Shown here in pieces: positions 30,013-38,738 of a DNA stretch of 64,000 nucleotides; position 1 is the stretch's first letter, and the number at the start of each line of letters is the position of its first letter. The stretch is from NCBI RefSeq assembly GCF_004122115.1, contig NZ_SBKP01000001.1, positions 401,975 to 465,974 of the forward strand, given 5' to 3'. The notes beneath the pieces are model-generated. The model ran no database searches and had not been told where the DNA came from. It was given only the letters and a program-made list of their open reading frames with translations. Both the position numbers and the translations under genes were made by a program. Origin of the DNA: Sphingobium fluviale. GTDB taxonomy: Bacteria; Pseudomonadota; Alphaproteobacteria; Sphingomonadales; Sphingomonadaceae.

Positions 30013-31407
30013 TCAATCCGCCGCAAATTCGAACGGTGTCAGGCCTCGCTCCCGCTCGTTGAAGCGGAGCGCGCGTCCGCGTGGCGGGGCGCTGCGTTGG
30101 GCGCAGGTTGGGCGGGTGCAGGAGACGCAGCCAAGGCCGATCGGCTGGGCGTCGCCCTTGTCCAGATCAAGCCCGCGTGCATGGAGCAGGGGCCGGGCAT
30201 AATCGGCCTTCAACCCCAGCGCGATGGAAAAAATCGCCTGCCCTGCGCGTAAGCCCGCGCTCTGCCCCGCAACGGTTCGGTTCAAAGTAAACCAGCGTTC
30301 GCCGTCTTCCAGCTCTACCAGTTGCGCCGCGATTTCTCCAGGCCGGTCGAACGCGCTGTGGATAGCCCAGAGCGGGCAGCGGCTATCCGCTTCCACCATA
30401 GGCGCGGCCGACGCCCCGGTATAGCGCTTGGACGATTGCCCTGCCCGGTCGATCCGCACCATGAAGAACGGGAGCCCACGGGCGCCTACACGCTGGAGCG
30501 TCGTCAACCGATGTGCCACCTGCTCATAACCCGCACCAAAACGACGCTGGAGCAGCAGCGGATCATAGCCGCTCGCCTCGCAGGCGCGCAAAAAGCGTTC
30601 ATAAGGCATCATGATCGCGGCGGCAAAATAGCTGGTGAGGTGGCGGCGGAACAGGCGCTCCGCATGACGATCCGCAAACGCCGCGCCATGGACCAGCGCG
30701 TCGATTTCGGCCCGCGCCTCCAGCTCTGCAATCAAGAAGGCTGCGTGGAAGGTGCGCGAGGCGCTGTCGAGCATCTCTGAAAGCTGGAGCTGGCGCGCAT
30801 GCAAATCGAGCCGGCGCACATGATCTGGCATCACGTCGGTAGGCAATATGCGGATGGCGAGCTGATGCTTCTGGCGCAGACGCTCTGCAAGGCCCCCGTA
30901 TAGATCGCCTGTCGCTATGCGTAAGTCATCAGCCATGGCTTCTGCCTGCGCGTCGAGATCCGGGAAATGATTGCGCCAGCGCTCGATCTCGCGCCGCACC
31001 TTCATCACCGGTAGCGCTTCTACTGAGGCAGCAGACGGCGCGCCGCCCTCTCCCATGCGATCAAACGCGCGCGCAAACGCCTCCACCCCGGCAGGCGCGG
31101 CGGCAAGCCACTCCTCAACCTCCGCTTTATCGATGGCTATATCCACGAAGAGAGGGTCAGCGAGACGGCGCCTTATTCCTTCCACTCCCCCGCCGGGTGC
31201 GTCGCCGCCAAGCTTGCGGGGATCAAAGTCAAACCGCTCGGCCAGCCGCAGCATCAGGGCGGCGGAAAGGGGCCGCTGGTTCTTCTCGACCAGGTTCAGA
31301 TAGCTGGGGGAAATCTCCAACACGTCAGCCAGTGCCACCTGCGTCAAACCCGCTGTACGCCGCAGCCGCTTAACGGCGTGCCCTGCATAGATCTTGCGCT
31401 CAGCCAT
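30013..31407 (-). CDS. ScfR/RamB-type short-chain acyl-responsive XRE regulator
   Basis: A 464-residue regulator with an N-terminal XRE helix-turn-helix (residues 8-62, GLTQVALADVLEISPSYLNLVEKNQR), a central IrrE/DUF955-like region (about 150-280) and a C-terminal DUF2083 domain ending with LGCVSCTRPTCAQR, a Cys cluster typical of the family. RamB, the best-known member, controls aceA and aceB of the glyoxylate cycle, and here the gene diverges from aceA. The shared 177-bp region contains a perfect 16-bp palindrome. Confidence 0.9.
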   Translation of the reverse strand: MAERKIYAGHAVKRLRRTAGLTQVALADVLEISPSYLNLVEKNQRPLSAALMLRLAERFDFDPRKLGGDAPGGGVEGIRRRLADPLFVDIAIDKAEVEEWLAAAPAGVEAFARAFDRMGEGGAPSAASVEALPVMKVRREIERWRNHFPDLDAQAEAMADDLRIATGDLYGGLAERLRQKHQLAIRILPTDVMPDHVRRLDLHARQLQLSEMLDSASRTFHAAFLIAELEARAEIDALVHGAAFADRHAERLFRRHLTSYFAAAIMMPYERFLRACEASGYDPLLLQRRFGAGYEQVAHRLTTLQRVGARGLPFFMVRIDRAGQSSKRYTGASAAPMVEADSRCPLWAIHSAFDRPGEIAAQLVELEDGERWFTLNRTVAGQSAGLRAGQAIFSIALGLKADYARPLLHARGLDLDKGDAQPIGLGCVSCTRPTCAQRSAPPRGRALRFNERERGLTPFEFAAD

Positions 31408-31417
31408 TCGTAAATCC

Positions 31418-31433
31418 TGTAAATATATTTACA
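31418..31433. promoter_or_regulatory. Perfect 16-bp palindrome between the regulator and aceA
   Basis: TGTAAATATATTTACA is its own reverse complement and begins 11 bases upstream of the regulator start. Related half-sites (TTTACA/TTTTACAA) occur nearby at about 31435-31441 and 31471-31480. This fits autoregulation by the XRE protein and control of the divergent aceA. Confidence 0.7.
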
Positions 31434-31584
31434 ACTTTACAGAATTAACTACCACAAATCCGACTATATTGCCAATATTTTTTACAAAAATGATAGCGCA
31501 AATCCATGTTGCGGCGCACCATCGCAACCAAGGGCAGCATAACGCGCCCTATAAAGACACTTATCCAGCGTGAAGGAGGCATCC

Positions 31585-33183
31585 ATGTCCTACCAGGAAA
31601 CAATCGCAAAGGCCGGCAGCCTGATCCAGAGCAACGGCGCGCCGTGGGACGGCATCAGCGCCGAGTCCGCCGCGCGCATGAAGCTGCAAAACCGCTTCAA
31701 CACCGGCCTCGATATCGCAAAATACACCGCGAAGATCATGCGCGCTGACATGGCCGCCTATGACGCCGACCCCGCCAACTACACCCAGTCGCTGGGCTGC
31801 TGGCACGGTTTCATCGGCCAACAGAAGCTGATTTCGATCAAGAAGCACTTCGGCACCACCAAGCGCCGTTACCTCTACCTCTCCGGCTGGATGGTCGCCG
31901 CGCTGCGTAGCGAGTTCGGCCCCCTGCCCGATCAGTCGATGCACGAGAAGACCTCTGTCTCAGACCTGATCGAGGAGCTGTACACGTTCCTGAAGCAGGC
32001 CGATGCGCGCGAGCTGGGCATGATGTTCCGTGATCTCGACGCGGCGCGCGAGTCGGGCGATCAGGTCAAGGCCAAGCAGATCGAGCATGCCATCGACAAT
32101 TACGAGACGCACGTCGTTCCGATCATCGCAGACATCGACGCGGGCTTCGGCAACGCCGAGGCGACCTACCTCCTCGCCAAGAAATTCATCGAGGCGGGCG
32201 CCTGCTGCATCCAGATCGAGAACCAGGTTTCGGATGAAAAGCAGTGCGGCCACCAGGACGGCAAGGTCACGGTGCCGCACGAGGACTTCCTCGCGAAGAT
32301 CCGCGCAGTCCGCTATGCCTTCCTTGAGCTGGGCGTTGACGATGGCGTCATCGTTGCGCGCACCGACAGCCTCGGCGCCGGCCTCACTAAACAGATCGCT
32401 TATGTGAAAGAGCCGGGCGACATCGGCGACCAGTATAACAGCTTCCTCGACTGCGACGAGGTTGACCCCTCCAACGTCGGCCACGGCGATGTGCTGATCG
32501 CCCGCGACGGCAAGCTGATGCGCCCGAAGCGCCTGCCCAGCAACCTGTTCCAGTTCCGCTCCGGAACCGGCGAGGACCGCTGCGTGCTCGATTGCATCAC
32601 CTCGCTGCAAAACGGCGCGGACCTGCTGTGGATCGAAACCGAGAAGCCGCATATCGGCCAGATCGGTGGCATGGTGAACCGCATCCGCGAGGTCATCCCC
32701 AACGCCAAGCTGGTCTATAACAACAGCCCCAGCTTCAACTGGACGCTGAACTTCCGCCAGCAGGTGTTCGATGCCTGGACAGCCGAAGGACGCGATATGT
32801 CGGCCTATGACCGTGCAAAGCTGATGAGCGTGGATTATGACAGCAGCGAGCTGTCTGCCGAGGCGGATGAGCGCATCCGTACTTTCCAGAAGGATGCGGC
32901 GGCACAGGCGGGGATCTTCCACCACCTCATCACCCTGCCGACCTATCACACGGCGGCGCTAAGCACCGACAACCTCGCCAAGGAATATTTTGGCGATTCT
33001 GGCATGCTGGGTTATGTTCTGGGCGTACAGCGTCAGGAAATCCGTCAGGGCATCGCCTGCGTGAAGCATCAGAACATGTCCGGCTCCGACATCGGCGACG
33101 ATCACAAGGAGTATTTCGCCGGTGAAGCCGCCCTCAAGGCAGCGGGCAAGGATAACACGATGAATCAGTTCGCCGCGGCCTAA
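31585..33183 (+). CDS. aceA: Isocitrate lyase
   Basis: The enzyme cleaves isocitrate to succinate and glyoxylate, the first step of the glyoxylate shunt. At 532 residues it is the long form of the family. The active-site loop reads EKQCGHQDGK with the catalytic Cys near residue 220, and metal ligands lie in IIADIDAGFGNAEAT and IQIENQVSDEK. The ATG at 31585 follows AAGGAGG. Convention and context suggest induction on acetate or fatty acids through the divergent XRE regulator. Its 3' end carries an odd tandem duplication. Confidence 0.97.
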   Translation: MSYQETIAKAGSLIQSNGAPWDGISAESAARMKLQNRFNTGLDIAKYTAKIMRADMAAYDADPANYTQSLGCWHGFIGQQKLISIKKHFGTTKRRYLYLSGWMVAALRSEFGPLPDQSMHEKTSVSDLIEELYTFLKQADARELGMMFRDLDAARESGDQVKAKQIEHAIDNYETHVVPIIADIDAGFGNAEATYLLAKKFIEAGACCIQIENQVSDEKQCGHQDGKVTVPHEDFLAKIRAVRYAFLELGVDDGVIVARTDSLGAGLTKQIAYVKEPGDIGDQYNSFLDCDEVDPSNVGHGDVLIARDGKLMRPKRLPSNLFQFRSGTGEDRCVLDCITSLQNGADLLWIETEKPHIGQIGGMVNRIREVIPNAKLVYNNSPSFNWTLNFRQQVFDAWTAEGRDMSAYDRAKLMSVDYDSSELSAEADERIRTFQKDAAAQAGIFHHLITLPTYHTAALSTDNLAKEYFGDSGMLGYVLGVQRQEIRQGIACVKHQNMSGSDIGDDHKEYFAGEAALKAAGKDNTMNQFAAA

Positions 33184-33218
33184 AGGCCACGGTGGGAACC
33201 AGTTCGCCGCAGCCTAAA
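33163..33218 (+). repeat. Tandem duplication of the aceA stop region
   Basis: The last codons and stop of aceA (33163-33184, AATCAGTTCGCCGCGGCCTAAA) recur at 33197-33218 with two changed bases, a 34-bp period. The second copy lies after the stop and is not translated. Confidence 0.8.
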
Positions 33219-33264
33219 AAGTCAGGCAGACCGGTTCGCATAGACAAAAATTGATGATAATGTG

Positions 33265-33286
33265 GGATGGTAATCACCAACCATCC
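33265..33286. repeat. Inverted repeat before the 53-residue gene
   Basis: The arms GGATGGT and ACCATCC enclose an 8-base loop, 23 bases before the ATG of the small gene. There is no T tail, so it may be an operator or leader structure instead of a terminator. Confidence 0.5.
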
Positions 33287-33309
33287 TACCATCACACAGG
33301 AGAATAGCG

Positions 33310-33471
33310 ATGGACGAACAGCCGACACCAGCACGCTCACGTGCAGTCTTTTCGACCGAGGATTTTGAGCTGATGAAGGAAGCCGTGGCGGACTACATCA
33401 AGAAAATTCAGGACGATCCGCGTTCTTCCAAGTTCGCCAACCTCTATCACCGCCTGGGCCGCCTGAGCTAA
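33310..33471 (+). CDS. Small acidic hypothetical protein (53 residues)
   Basis: The ATG at 33310 follows AGGAG at a normal distance and opens a 53-residue frame: MDEQPTPARSRAVFSTEDFE, then a helical stretch with MKEAVADYIKKIQDD and ending LYHRLGRLS. Codon use is that of the host (GC-rich third positions), and a strong terminator follows 48 bases after the stop. It has no membrane or signal segment. Function unknown. Confidence 0.75.
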   Translation: MDEQPTPARSRAVFSTEDFELMKEAVADYIKKIQDDPRSSKFANLYHRLGRLS

Positions 33472-33518
33472 TCACGCAGACCCTCTCGGACACGATCTTT
33501 CCTGGGGAGGAAAGTCTT

Positions 33519-33553
33519 GACCCGTCGCAGCCTTGAACAGGCTGCGGCGGGTC
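33519..33553. terminator. Strong hairpin terminator between the small gene and gltB
   Basis: GACCCGTCGCAGCC (33519-33532) pairs with GGCTGCGGCGGGTC (33540-33553) over 14 bp with one T-G pair and a 7-base loop, followed by ATTTAT on the plus strand. The flanking genes converge, so it may work in both directions. Confidence 0.8.
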
Positions 33554-33590
33554 ATTTATATGGTACGCGCAACGGCGAGAGGAGCGAGGC

Positions 33591-36500
33591 CTACTCCGCC
33601 GCCTCAACCTCTGGCCGGTCGCTCAGTGGCTGAGCAAGCCGCGCAATCATCTCCTTGGGGCAAACCTGCCAGAACTGCCCGCGACGGCGCTCCCAGTCCT
33701 CCAACAGCGCGGCAGACCATTTGCTGCCCGTCCTCTCGACATGCTCTTCAATCAAATCTCGCAGCACGCCTCCCCAATGGGCGCTGTCCAGCCTCTGCCA
33801 GACGATGCTTTCCGGGTTGGCATGCGCGGCGAAGCTGCCGTCATCATCCAGCACGAAGGCCATGCCGCCGGTCATGCCAGCGCCGAAATTCGCGCCAACC
33901 TTGCCCAGGATCACGGCAGTGCCGCCGGTCATGTACTCACAGCCATTGGCGCCGCAGCCCTCTACCACCACCTGCGCGCCAGAGTTGCGCACGGCGAAGC
34001 GCTCGCCCGCCTGCCCCGCCGCAAACAGCTTGCCTGCCGTTGCGCCATAGAGCACAGTATTGCCGATGATGGTGTTGTTCTGGCTTTCGAGCGGCGAGCT
34101 GACCATCGGTCGCACCGCGATGATACCGCCTGACAGCCCCTTGCCGACATAGTCATTGGCATCGCCGAACACCTCCAGCGTCACGCCCTTGCACAGGAAC
34201 GCGCCCAGCGATTGCCCCGCAGAGCCGCGCAGACGGATATGAACATGACCATCGGCCAGCGCGTTCATGCCGAACGTCTCTGTAATGCGCGCGGAGAAAC
34301 GCGTGCCCACCGCGCGATGCGTGTTGCGCACCGTGTAGGTGAGTTGCATCTTCTCGCCCCGGTCAAACACCGCCTTGGCATCGCCAAGAATCTGGGCATC
34401 GAGACTGTCCGGCACCTCGTTGCGATGGGTAGGGATATTGAACCGGCGATGAGCATCCGGCGCATCGACTTTGGCGAGGATCGGGTTGAGATCGAGGTCG
34501 TCCAGATGATCCGCACCACGATTAACCTGCCGGAGCAGCTCTGTGCGGCCGACCACCTCATCAAGGCTGCGTACACCCAGCCGGGCCAAAATCTCACGCA
34601 CTTCCTCAGCAATGAAGGTCATGAGGTTGATAACCTTCTCCGGCGTGCCGGTGAACTTGGCACGCAGGCGCTCGTCTTGCACGCACACACCGACCGGGCA
34701 GGTGTTGCTGTGGCACTGGCGCACCATGATGCAGCCCATAGCGACCAGCGCCAGCGTGCCGATACCGAACTCCTCTGCGCCGAGGATCGCGGCAATGACA
34801 ATGTCCCGCCCCGTCTTGAGGCCGCCGTCTGTACGCAGTTTGACCCGATGGCGCAGGCCATTCAGGGTGAGCACCTGATTGGCCTCGGCAAGACCCATCT
34901 CCCACGGCAGGCCGGCGAACTTGATGCTCGTCTGCGGGGATGCGCCTGTGCCGCCAACGTTGCCGGAGACGAGGATCACATCCGCATGCGCCTTCGCAAC
35001 ACCCGCTGCCACCGTGCCGATGCCGGACTGGCTGACAAGCTTGACGCAGACCCGTGCGCGCGGGTTGATCTGCTTCAGGTCATAGATGAGCTGCGCCAGA
35101 TCCTCGATTGAATAGATGTCATGATGCGGCGGCGGCGAGATCAGCGTCACACCCGGCGTCGAATGACGCAGGCGGGCGATGAACTCAGTCACCTTGAAGC
35201 CGGGGAGTTGGCCGCCCTCGCCGGGCTTTGCCCCCTGCGCGACCTTGATCTCGACCTCCTCGCAAGCACCCAGATACTCCGCCGTTACGCCAAAGCGGCC
35301 TGAGGCGATCTGCTTGATGTTGCTATTGGCGTTGTCGCCATTGGCGTAGGGCTTAAAGCGCGCCGAATCCTCGCCGCCCTCGCCGGACACCGCCTTCGCG
35401 CCGATGCGGTTCATCGCAATGGCGAGTGTCTCGTGCGCCTCTGGCGAGAGTGCGCCCAGCGACATGCCGGGCGTCACGAAGCGCTTGCGAATCTCGGTGA
35501 TCGCCTCGACTTCGTCGATCGGAACGGCTTCGCTAGAGTAGTTGAACTCCAGCAGATCGCGCAGATACACGGCAGGCAGATCCTTCACCCCGCGTGCAAA
35601 TTGCAGGTAGGTGGAATAGCTATCCGTCGCCACCGCCGTCTGGAGCAGGTGCATGAGTTGCGCACTGTAGGCATGCGCCTCGCCGCCAGCGCGCTGACGA
35701 TAGAAGCCACCTACAGGCAGGCGCGCCACGGCACTGTCATAAGCCGCCTTGTGCTTCAGCATCGCGCTGAAATGCAGCGAGGCATACCCCTCACCGGATA
35801 TTTTCGAGGGCATGCCGGGGAACAGATCATTCACCAGCGCGCGGGAGAGACCCACGGCCTCGAAATTATAGCCGCCGCGATAGCTGCTGATGACGGCGAT
35901 GCCCATTTTCGACATGATCTTGAGCAGGCCTTCATCCACAGCAGTGCGATAGCGGGCGACGCAGGCGTCGAGGTTCATGTCGCCAAACAGGCCACGCGCA
36001 TGACGATCCGCTATCGAGGCTTCCGCGAGATACGCGTTCACCGTGGTGGCACCAACGCCGATCAACACCGCGAAATAATGCGTATCAAGGCACTCTGCCG
36101 AGCGGACATTGACTGACGCATAGGAGCGCAAGCCCTTGCGCACCAGATGTGTATGCACAGCGGCGGCAGCCAGCACCATAGCGATGCCGATCCGCTCTGG
36201 CCCTATTGCTTCGTCCGTCAGGAACAGCTCGCTCTGCCCAGCGCGCACGGCTTGCTCCGCCTCATCGCGAATGCGCGCAATGGCGGCTCGCAGCCCGTCA
36301 GCGCCGCTGTCCGCCGGATAGGTGCAGTCGATCTCTGCCACCGCCTTGCCGAACGCAGCCTTCAATCGGCTCCAATCCGCGCAAGACAACACCGGAGAAT
36401 CCAGCACAAGCACATGCGCGTTTTGCGAACCTTCCTCCAATATGTTGGCGAGGTTGGAGAAACGCGTTCTGAGACTCATCACATGGCGTTCACGCAATGA

Positions 36501-38108
36501 GTCGATCGGCGGGTTCGTGACTTGACTGAAATTCTGGCGGAAGAAGTGGCTGACGGTGCGCGGCTTGTCGGAAATCACGGCAAGGGGAGTGTCATCGCCC
36601 ATCGAGCCGACCGCTTCCTTCGCATCTTCCACCATAGGCGAGAGAAGGAGCTCCATATCCTCCAGCGTCATGTTAGCCGCGATCTGGCGCTTGACGAGGT
36701 CAGCCCTGTCATAGACCGGGCGCGCATCATCTGCCGGGCCGGGCAGGTCCGCTAGTCCGCGGAAGCCCTTCACCATCTCGCCATAGGGCCGCTCCGCCGC
36801 GATGCGATCCTTGATCGCGCGGTCGGTATAGACCTTACCCTCGGCCAGATCGACCGCCAGCATCTGGCCCGGACCCATACGGCCCTTCTCGATCACGCTC
36901 GATTCCGGCACGACGACCATGCCGGTCTCGGAACCCACGATCAGCAGGTTGTCGGACGTTAGAGTATAGCGCAGCGGGCGCAGTGCATTGCGGTCCACGC
37001 CTGCCACGGCCCAGCGGCCATCCGTCATGGCGAGTGCGGCGGGGCCATCCCACGGCTCCATCACGGAGGCGAGGTAATTATACATATCCTTATGCGGCTG
37101 CGGCAGGTCATCTCCCGCCTGCCAGGCTTCGGGCACCAGCATCAGCTTGGTCGTCGGCGCATCGCGCCCGGCGCGGCAGATCGCTTCGAACACGGCATCG
37201 AGCGCGGCGGTGTCAGACGCGCCCGCCGGGATCACCGGCTTGATGTCCTCGGACCGCTCGCCAAAAGCCAGTGCCGCCATCTTGATCTCGTGGCTTTTCA
37301 TCCAGTTCTTGTTGCCGCGAATGGTATTTATCTCGCCATTGTGGGCGAGCGTGCGGAATGGCTGGGCCAGCCACCACTGCGGAAATGTGTTGGTAGAATA
37401 GCGCTGATGAAAGATCGCCACCCTGCTCTCGAACCGCACATCCGTCAGGTCCGGGTAAAAGACCGACAGGCTCTCCGCGAGGAACAGACCCTTGTAGATG
37501 ATCGAGCGGCACGACAGGCTGCAGACATAGAAGTCGTTGATCTGCGCGGCGACGACCTGCTTCTCGATCCTGCGGCGGATGAGATACAGCTCCTTCTCAA
37601 ACTCCGCCATATCCTGCGCTTCGGGCATCGGCCCGGCGATCATGATCTGCTCGATTTCGGGGCGGGTACGCTGCGCCTTCTCGCCTATGACGGAGACATC
37701 GACCGGCACCTGACGCCAGCCATAAATGGTATAGCCCGCAGCAATGATCTCGCTCTCGACGATGGTGCGGCACATTTCTTGCGCGCCCAGATCGGTGCGC
37801 GGCAGAAAGATCATGCCGACGGCAAGGCGATTGGGCAGCGGCTTGTGGCCGGATGCGGCGATGGCGTCGTCAAAGAAGCGCACCGGCAGATCGACATGGA
37901 TGCCCGCACCGTCGCCGGTCTTGCCATCGGCATCGACCGCGCCGCGATGCCACACTGCCTTGAGCGCATCGATGGCCGAGACGACGACCCGGCGGCTGGG
38001 CTTGCCATCCGTCGCGGCGACAAGGCCGACACCGCAGGCATCGGACTCGAACTCCGGGCGATACATGCCGACTTCGGCGAGGCGGAGGCGTTCGGATTCG
38101 TTGGTCAT
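33591..38108 (-). CDS. gltB: Glutamate synthase large subunit
   Basis: A 1505-residue enzyme that, with GltD, makes two glutamates from glutamine and 2-oxoglutarate using NADPH. Residues 1-24 form a propeptide; Cys25 (in DACGVGLVA) becomes the N-terminal nucleophile of the glutaminase domain (to about 430). Central and FMN-binding synthase domains follow, with GEGGEDSARFKPYANGD and a Cys-rich 3Fe-4S site in MGCIMVRQCHSNTCPVGVC, then the C-terminal beta-helix. Length and motifs are complete. Confidence 0.97.
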   Translation of the reverse strand: MTNESERLRLAEVGMYRPEFESDACGVGLVAATDGKPSRRVVVSAIDALKAVWHRGAVDADGKTGDGAGIHVDLPVRFFDDAIAASGHKPLPNRLAVGMIFLPRTDLGAQEMCRTIVESEIIAAGYTIYGWRQVPVDVSVIGEKAQRTRPEIEQIMIAGPMPEAQDMAEFEKELYLIRRRIEKQVVAAQINDFYVCSLSCRSIIYKGLFLAESLSVFYPDLTDVRFESRVAIFHQRYSTNTFPQWWLAQPFRTLAHNGEINTIRGNKNWMKSHEIKMAALAFGERSEDIKPVIPAGASDTAALDAVFEAICRAGRDAPTTKLMLVPEAWQAGDDLPQPHKDMYNYLASVMEPWDGPAALAMTDGRWAVAGVDRNALRPLRYTLTSDNLLIVGSETGMVVVPESSVIEKGRMGPGQMLAVDLAEGKVYTDRAIKDRIAAERPYGEMVKGFRGLADLPGPADDARPVYDRADLVKRQIAANMTLEDMELLLSPMVEDAKEAVGSMGDDTPLAVISDKPRTVSHFFRQNFSQVTNPPIDSLRERHVMSLRTRFSNLANILEEGSQNAHVLVLDSPVLSCADWSRLKAAFGKAVAEIDCTYPADSGADGLRAAIARIRDEAEQAVRAGQSELFLTDEAIGPERIGIAMVLAAAAVHTHLVRKGLRSYASVNVRSAECLDTHYFAVLIGVGATTVNAYLAEASIADRHARGLFGDMNLDACVARYRTAVDEGLLKIMSKMGIAVISSYRGGYNFEAVGLSRALVNDLFPGMPSKISGEGYASLHFSAMLKHKAAYDSAVARLPVGGFYRQRAGGEAHAYSAQLMHLLQTAVATDSYSTYLQFARGVKDLPAVYLRDLLEFNYSSEAVPIDEVEAITEIRKRFVTPGMSLGALSPEAHETLAIAMNRIGAKAVSGEGGEDSARFKPYANGDNANSNIKQIASGRFGVTAEYLGACEEVEIKVAQGAKPGEGGQLPGFKVTEFIARLRHSTPGVTLISPPPHHDIYSIEDLAQLIYDLKQINPRARVCVKLVSQSGIGTVAAGVAKAHADVILVSGNVGGTGASPQTSIKFAGLPWEMGLAEANQVLTLNGLRHRVKLRTDGGLKTGRDIVIAAILGAEEFGIGTLALVAMGCIMVRQCHSNTCPVGVCVQDERLRAKFTGTPEKVINLMTFIAEEVREILARLGVRSLDEVVGRTELLRQVNRGADHLDDLDLNPILAKVDAPDAHRRFNIPTHRNEVPDSLDAQILGDAKAVFDRGEKMQLTYTVRNTHRAVGTRFSARITETFGMNALADGHVHIRLRGSAGQSLGAFLCKGVTLEVFGDANDYVGKGLSGGIIAVRPMVSSPLESQNNTIIGNTVLYGATAGKLFAAGQAGERFAVRNSGAQVVVEGCGANGCEYMTGGTAVILGKVGANFGAGMTGGMAFVLDDDGSFAAHANPESIVWQRLDSAHWGGVLRDLIEEHVERTGSKWSAALLEDWERRRGQFWQVCPKEMIARLAQPLSDRPEVEAAE

Positions 38109-38120
38109 TTTATAGGTCTC

Positions 38121-38738
38121 CTAGCGCACGGGATAGGGTGGCGGAGGTGGAGGTGTGATGCGACCGCGCATTGGATCTCTAGGTAGGTTCAAAGTGCGTT
38201 GTCGAAACTCTTTAATGTATGGAGCGTCATCCCATTGCCCAACTGGATTGCTGGCCAAGTCGAGGTATGTCAGCTCGGATAAAACGCTCAACATTGCTGA
38301 AGCCAACGCCTTACCTTCAACTGTTCTTAAGAACTTTATACCAGCGCTGATTTGATCTTGAGACATCGTTCGTTCAAAATGCAGCGCATAAAAGTGTTGA
38401 GCCACACGTTGGTCAAACGCCTTTCGATCTTTGATAAACTTAGCCGCTACTTCTTTTTCAACATTTTCACATTCCGGCACACTGTGGTCACAGGGCTGAG
38501 AGGCGAGAATTTCGTTATCTGCCCCATCAGTGGCAATGTGATGGTTGTACAGCGTTTCCTGCGCCAACCTTGACCAGTCTTTGTCAGAACGCGCCGGAGG
38601 CACGAGAGAGTCTGGATTGACCAGTCTTGCTAATTCTTTCGCATTTTCGCTTGGCACGGTGGCGGACAAAGATTGGGCATATAAAGGTGCTTGCGTGAAG
38701 AAACAGCCCAGTAGCGACCAAAGAAAGATATGTCTCAC
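38121..38738 (-). CDS. Secreted DUF2059-like protein lodged in the glt operon
   Basis: A 205-residue protein with a signal peptide (MRHIFLWSLLGCFFTQAPLYA). Its C-terminal half (FDQRVAQHFYALHFERTMSQDQISAGIKFLRTVEGKALASA in shortened view) resembles DUF2059. The chain ends in a Pro-rich tail. The coding sequence is clearly richer in A and T than gltB and gltD. It starts within the gltD stop (ATGA overlap) and ends 12 bp before the gltB start, so it would be co-translated with them. A role in glutamate synthesis is not expected. Confidence 0.78.
   Translation of the reverse strand: MRHIFLWSLLGCFFTQAPLYAQSLSATVPSENAKELARLVNPDSLVPPARSDKDWSRLAQETLYNHHIATDGADNEILASQPCDHSVPECENVEKEVAAKFIKDRKAFDQRVAQHFYALHFERTMSQDQISAGIKFLRTVEGKALASAMLSVLSELTYLDLASNPVGQWDDAPYIKEFRQRTLNLPRDPMRGRITPPPPPPYPVR

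Noticed and set aside
35433..38186. Long plus-strand frames opposite gltB
   Set aside because: They are shadows of the 1505-residue glutamate synthase gene.
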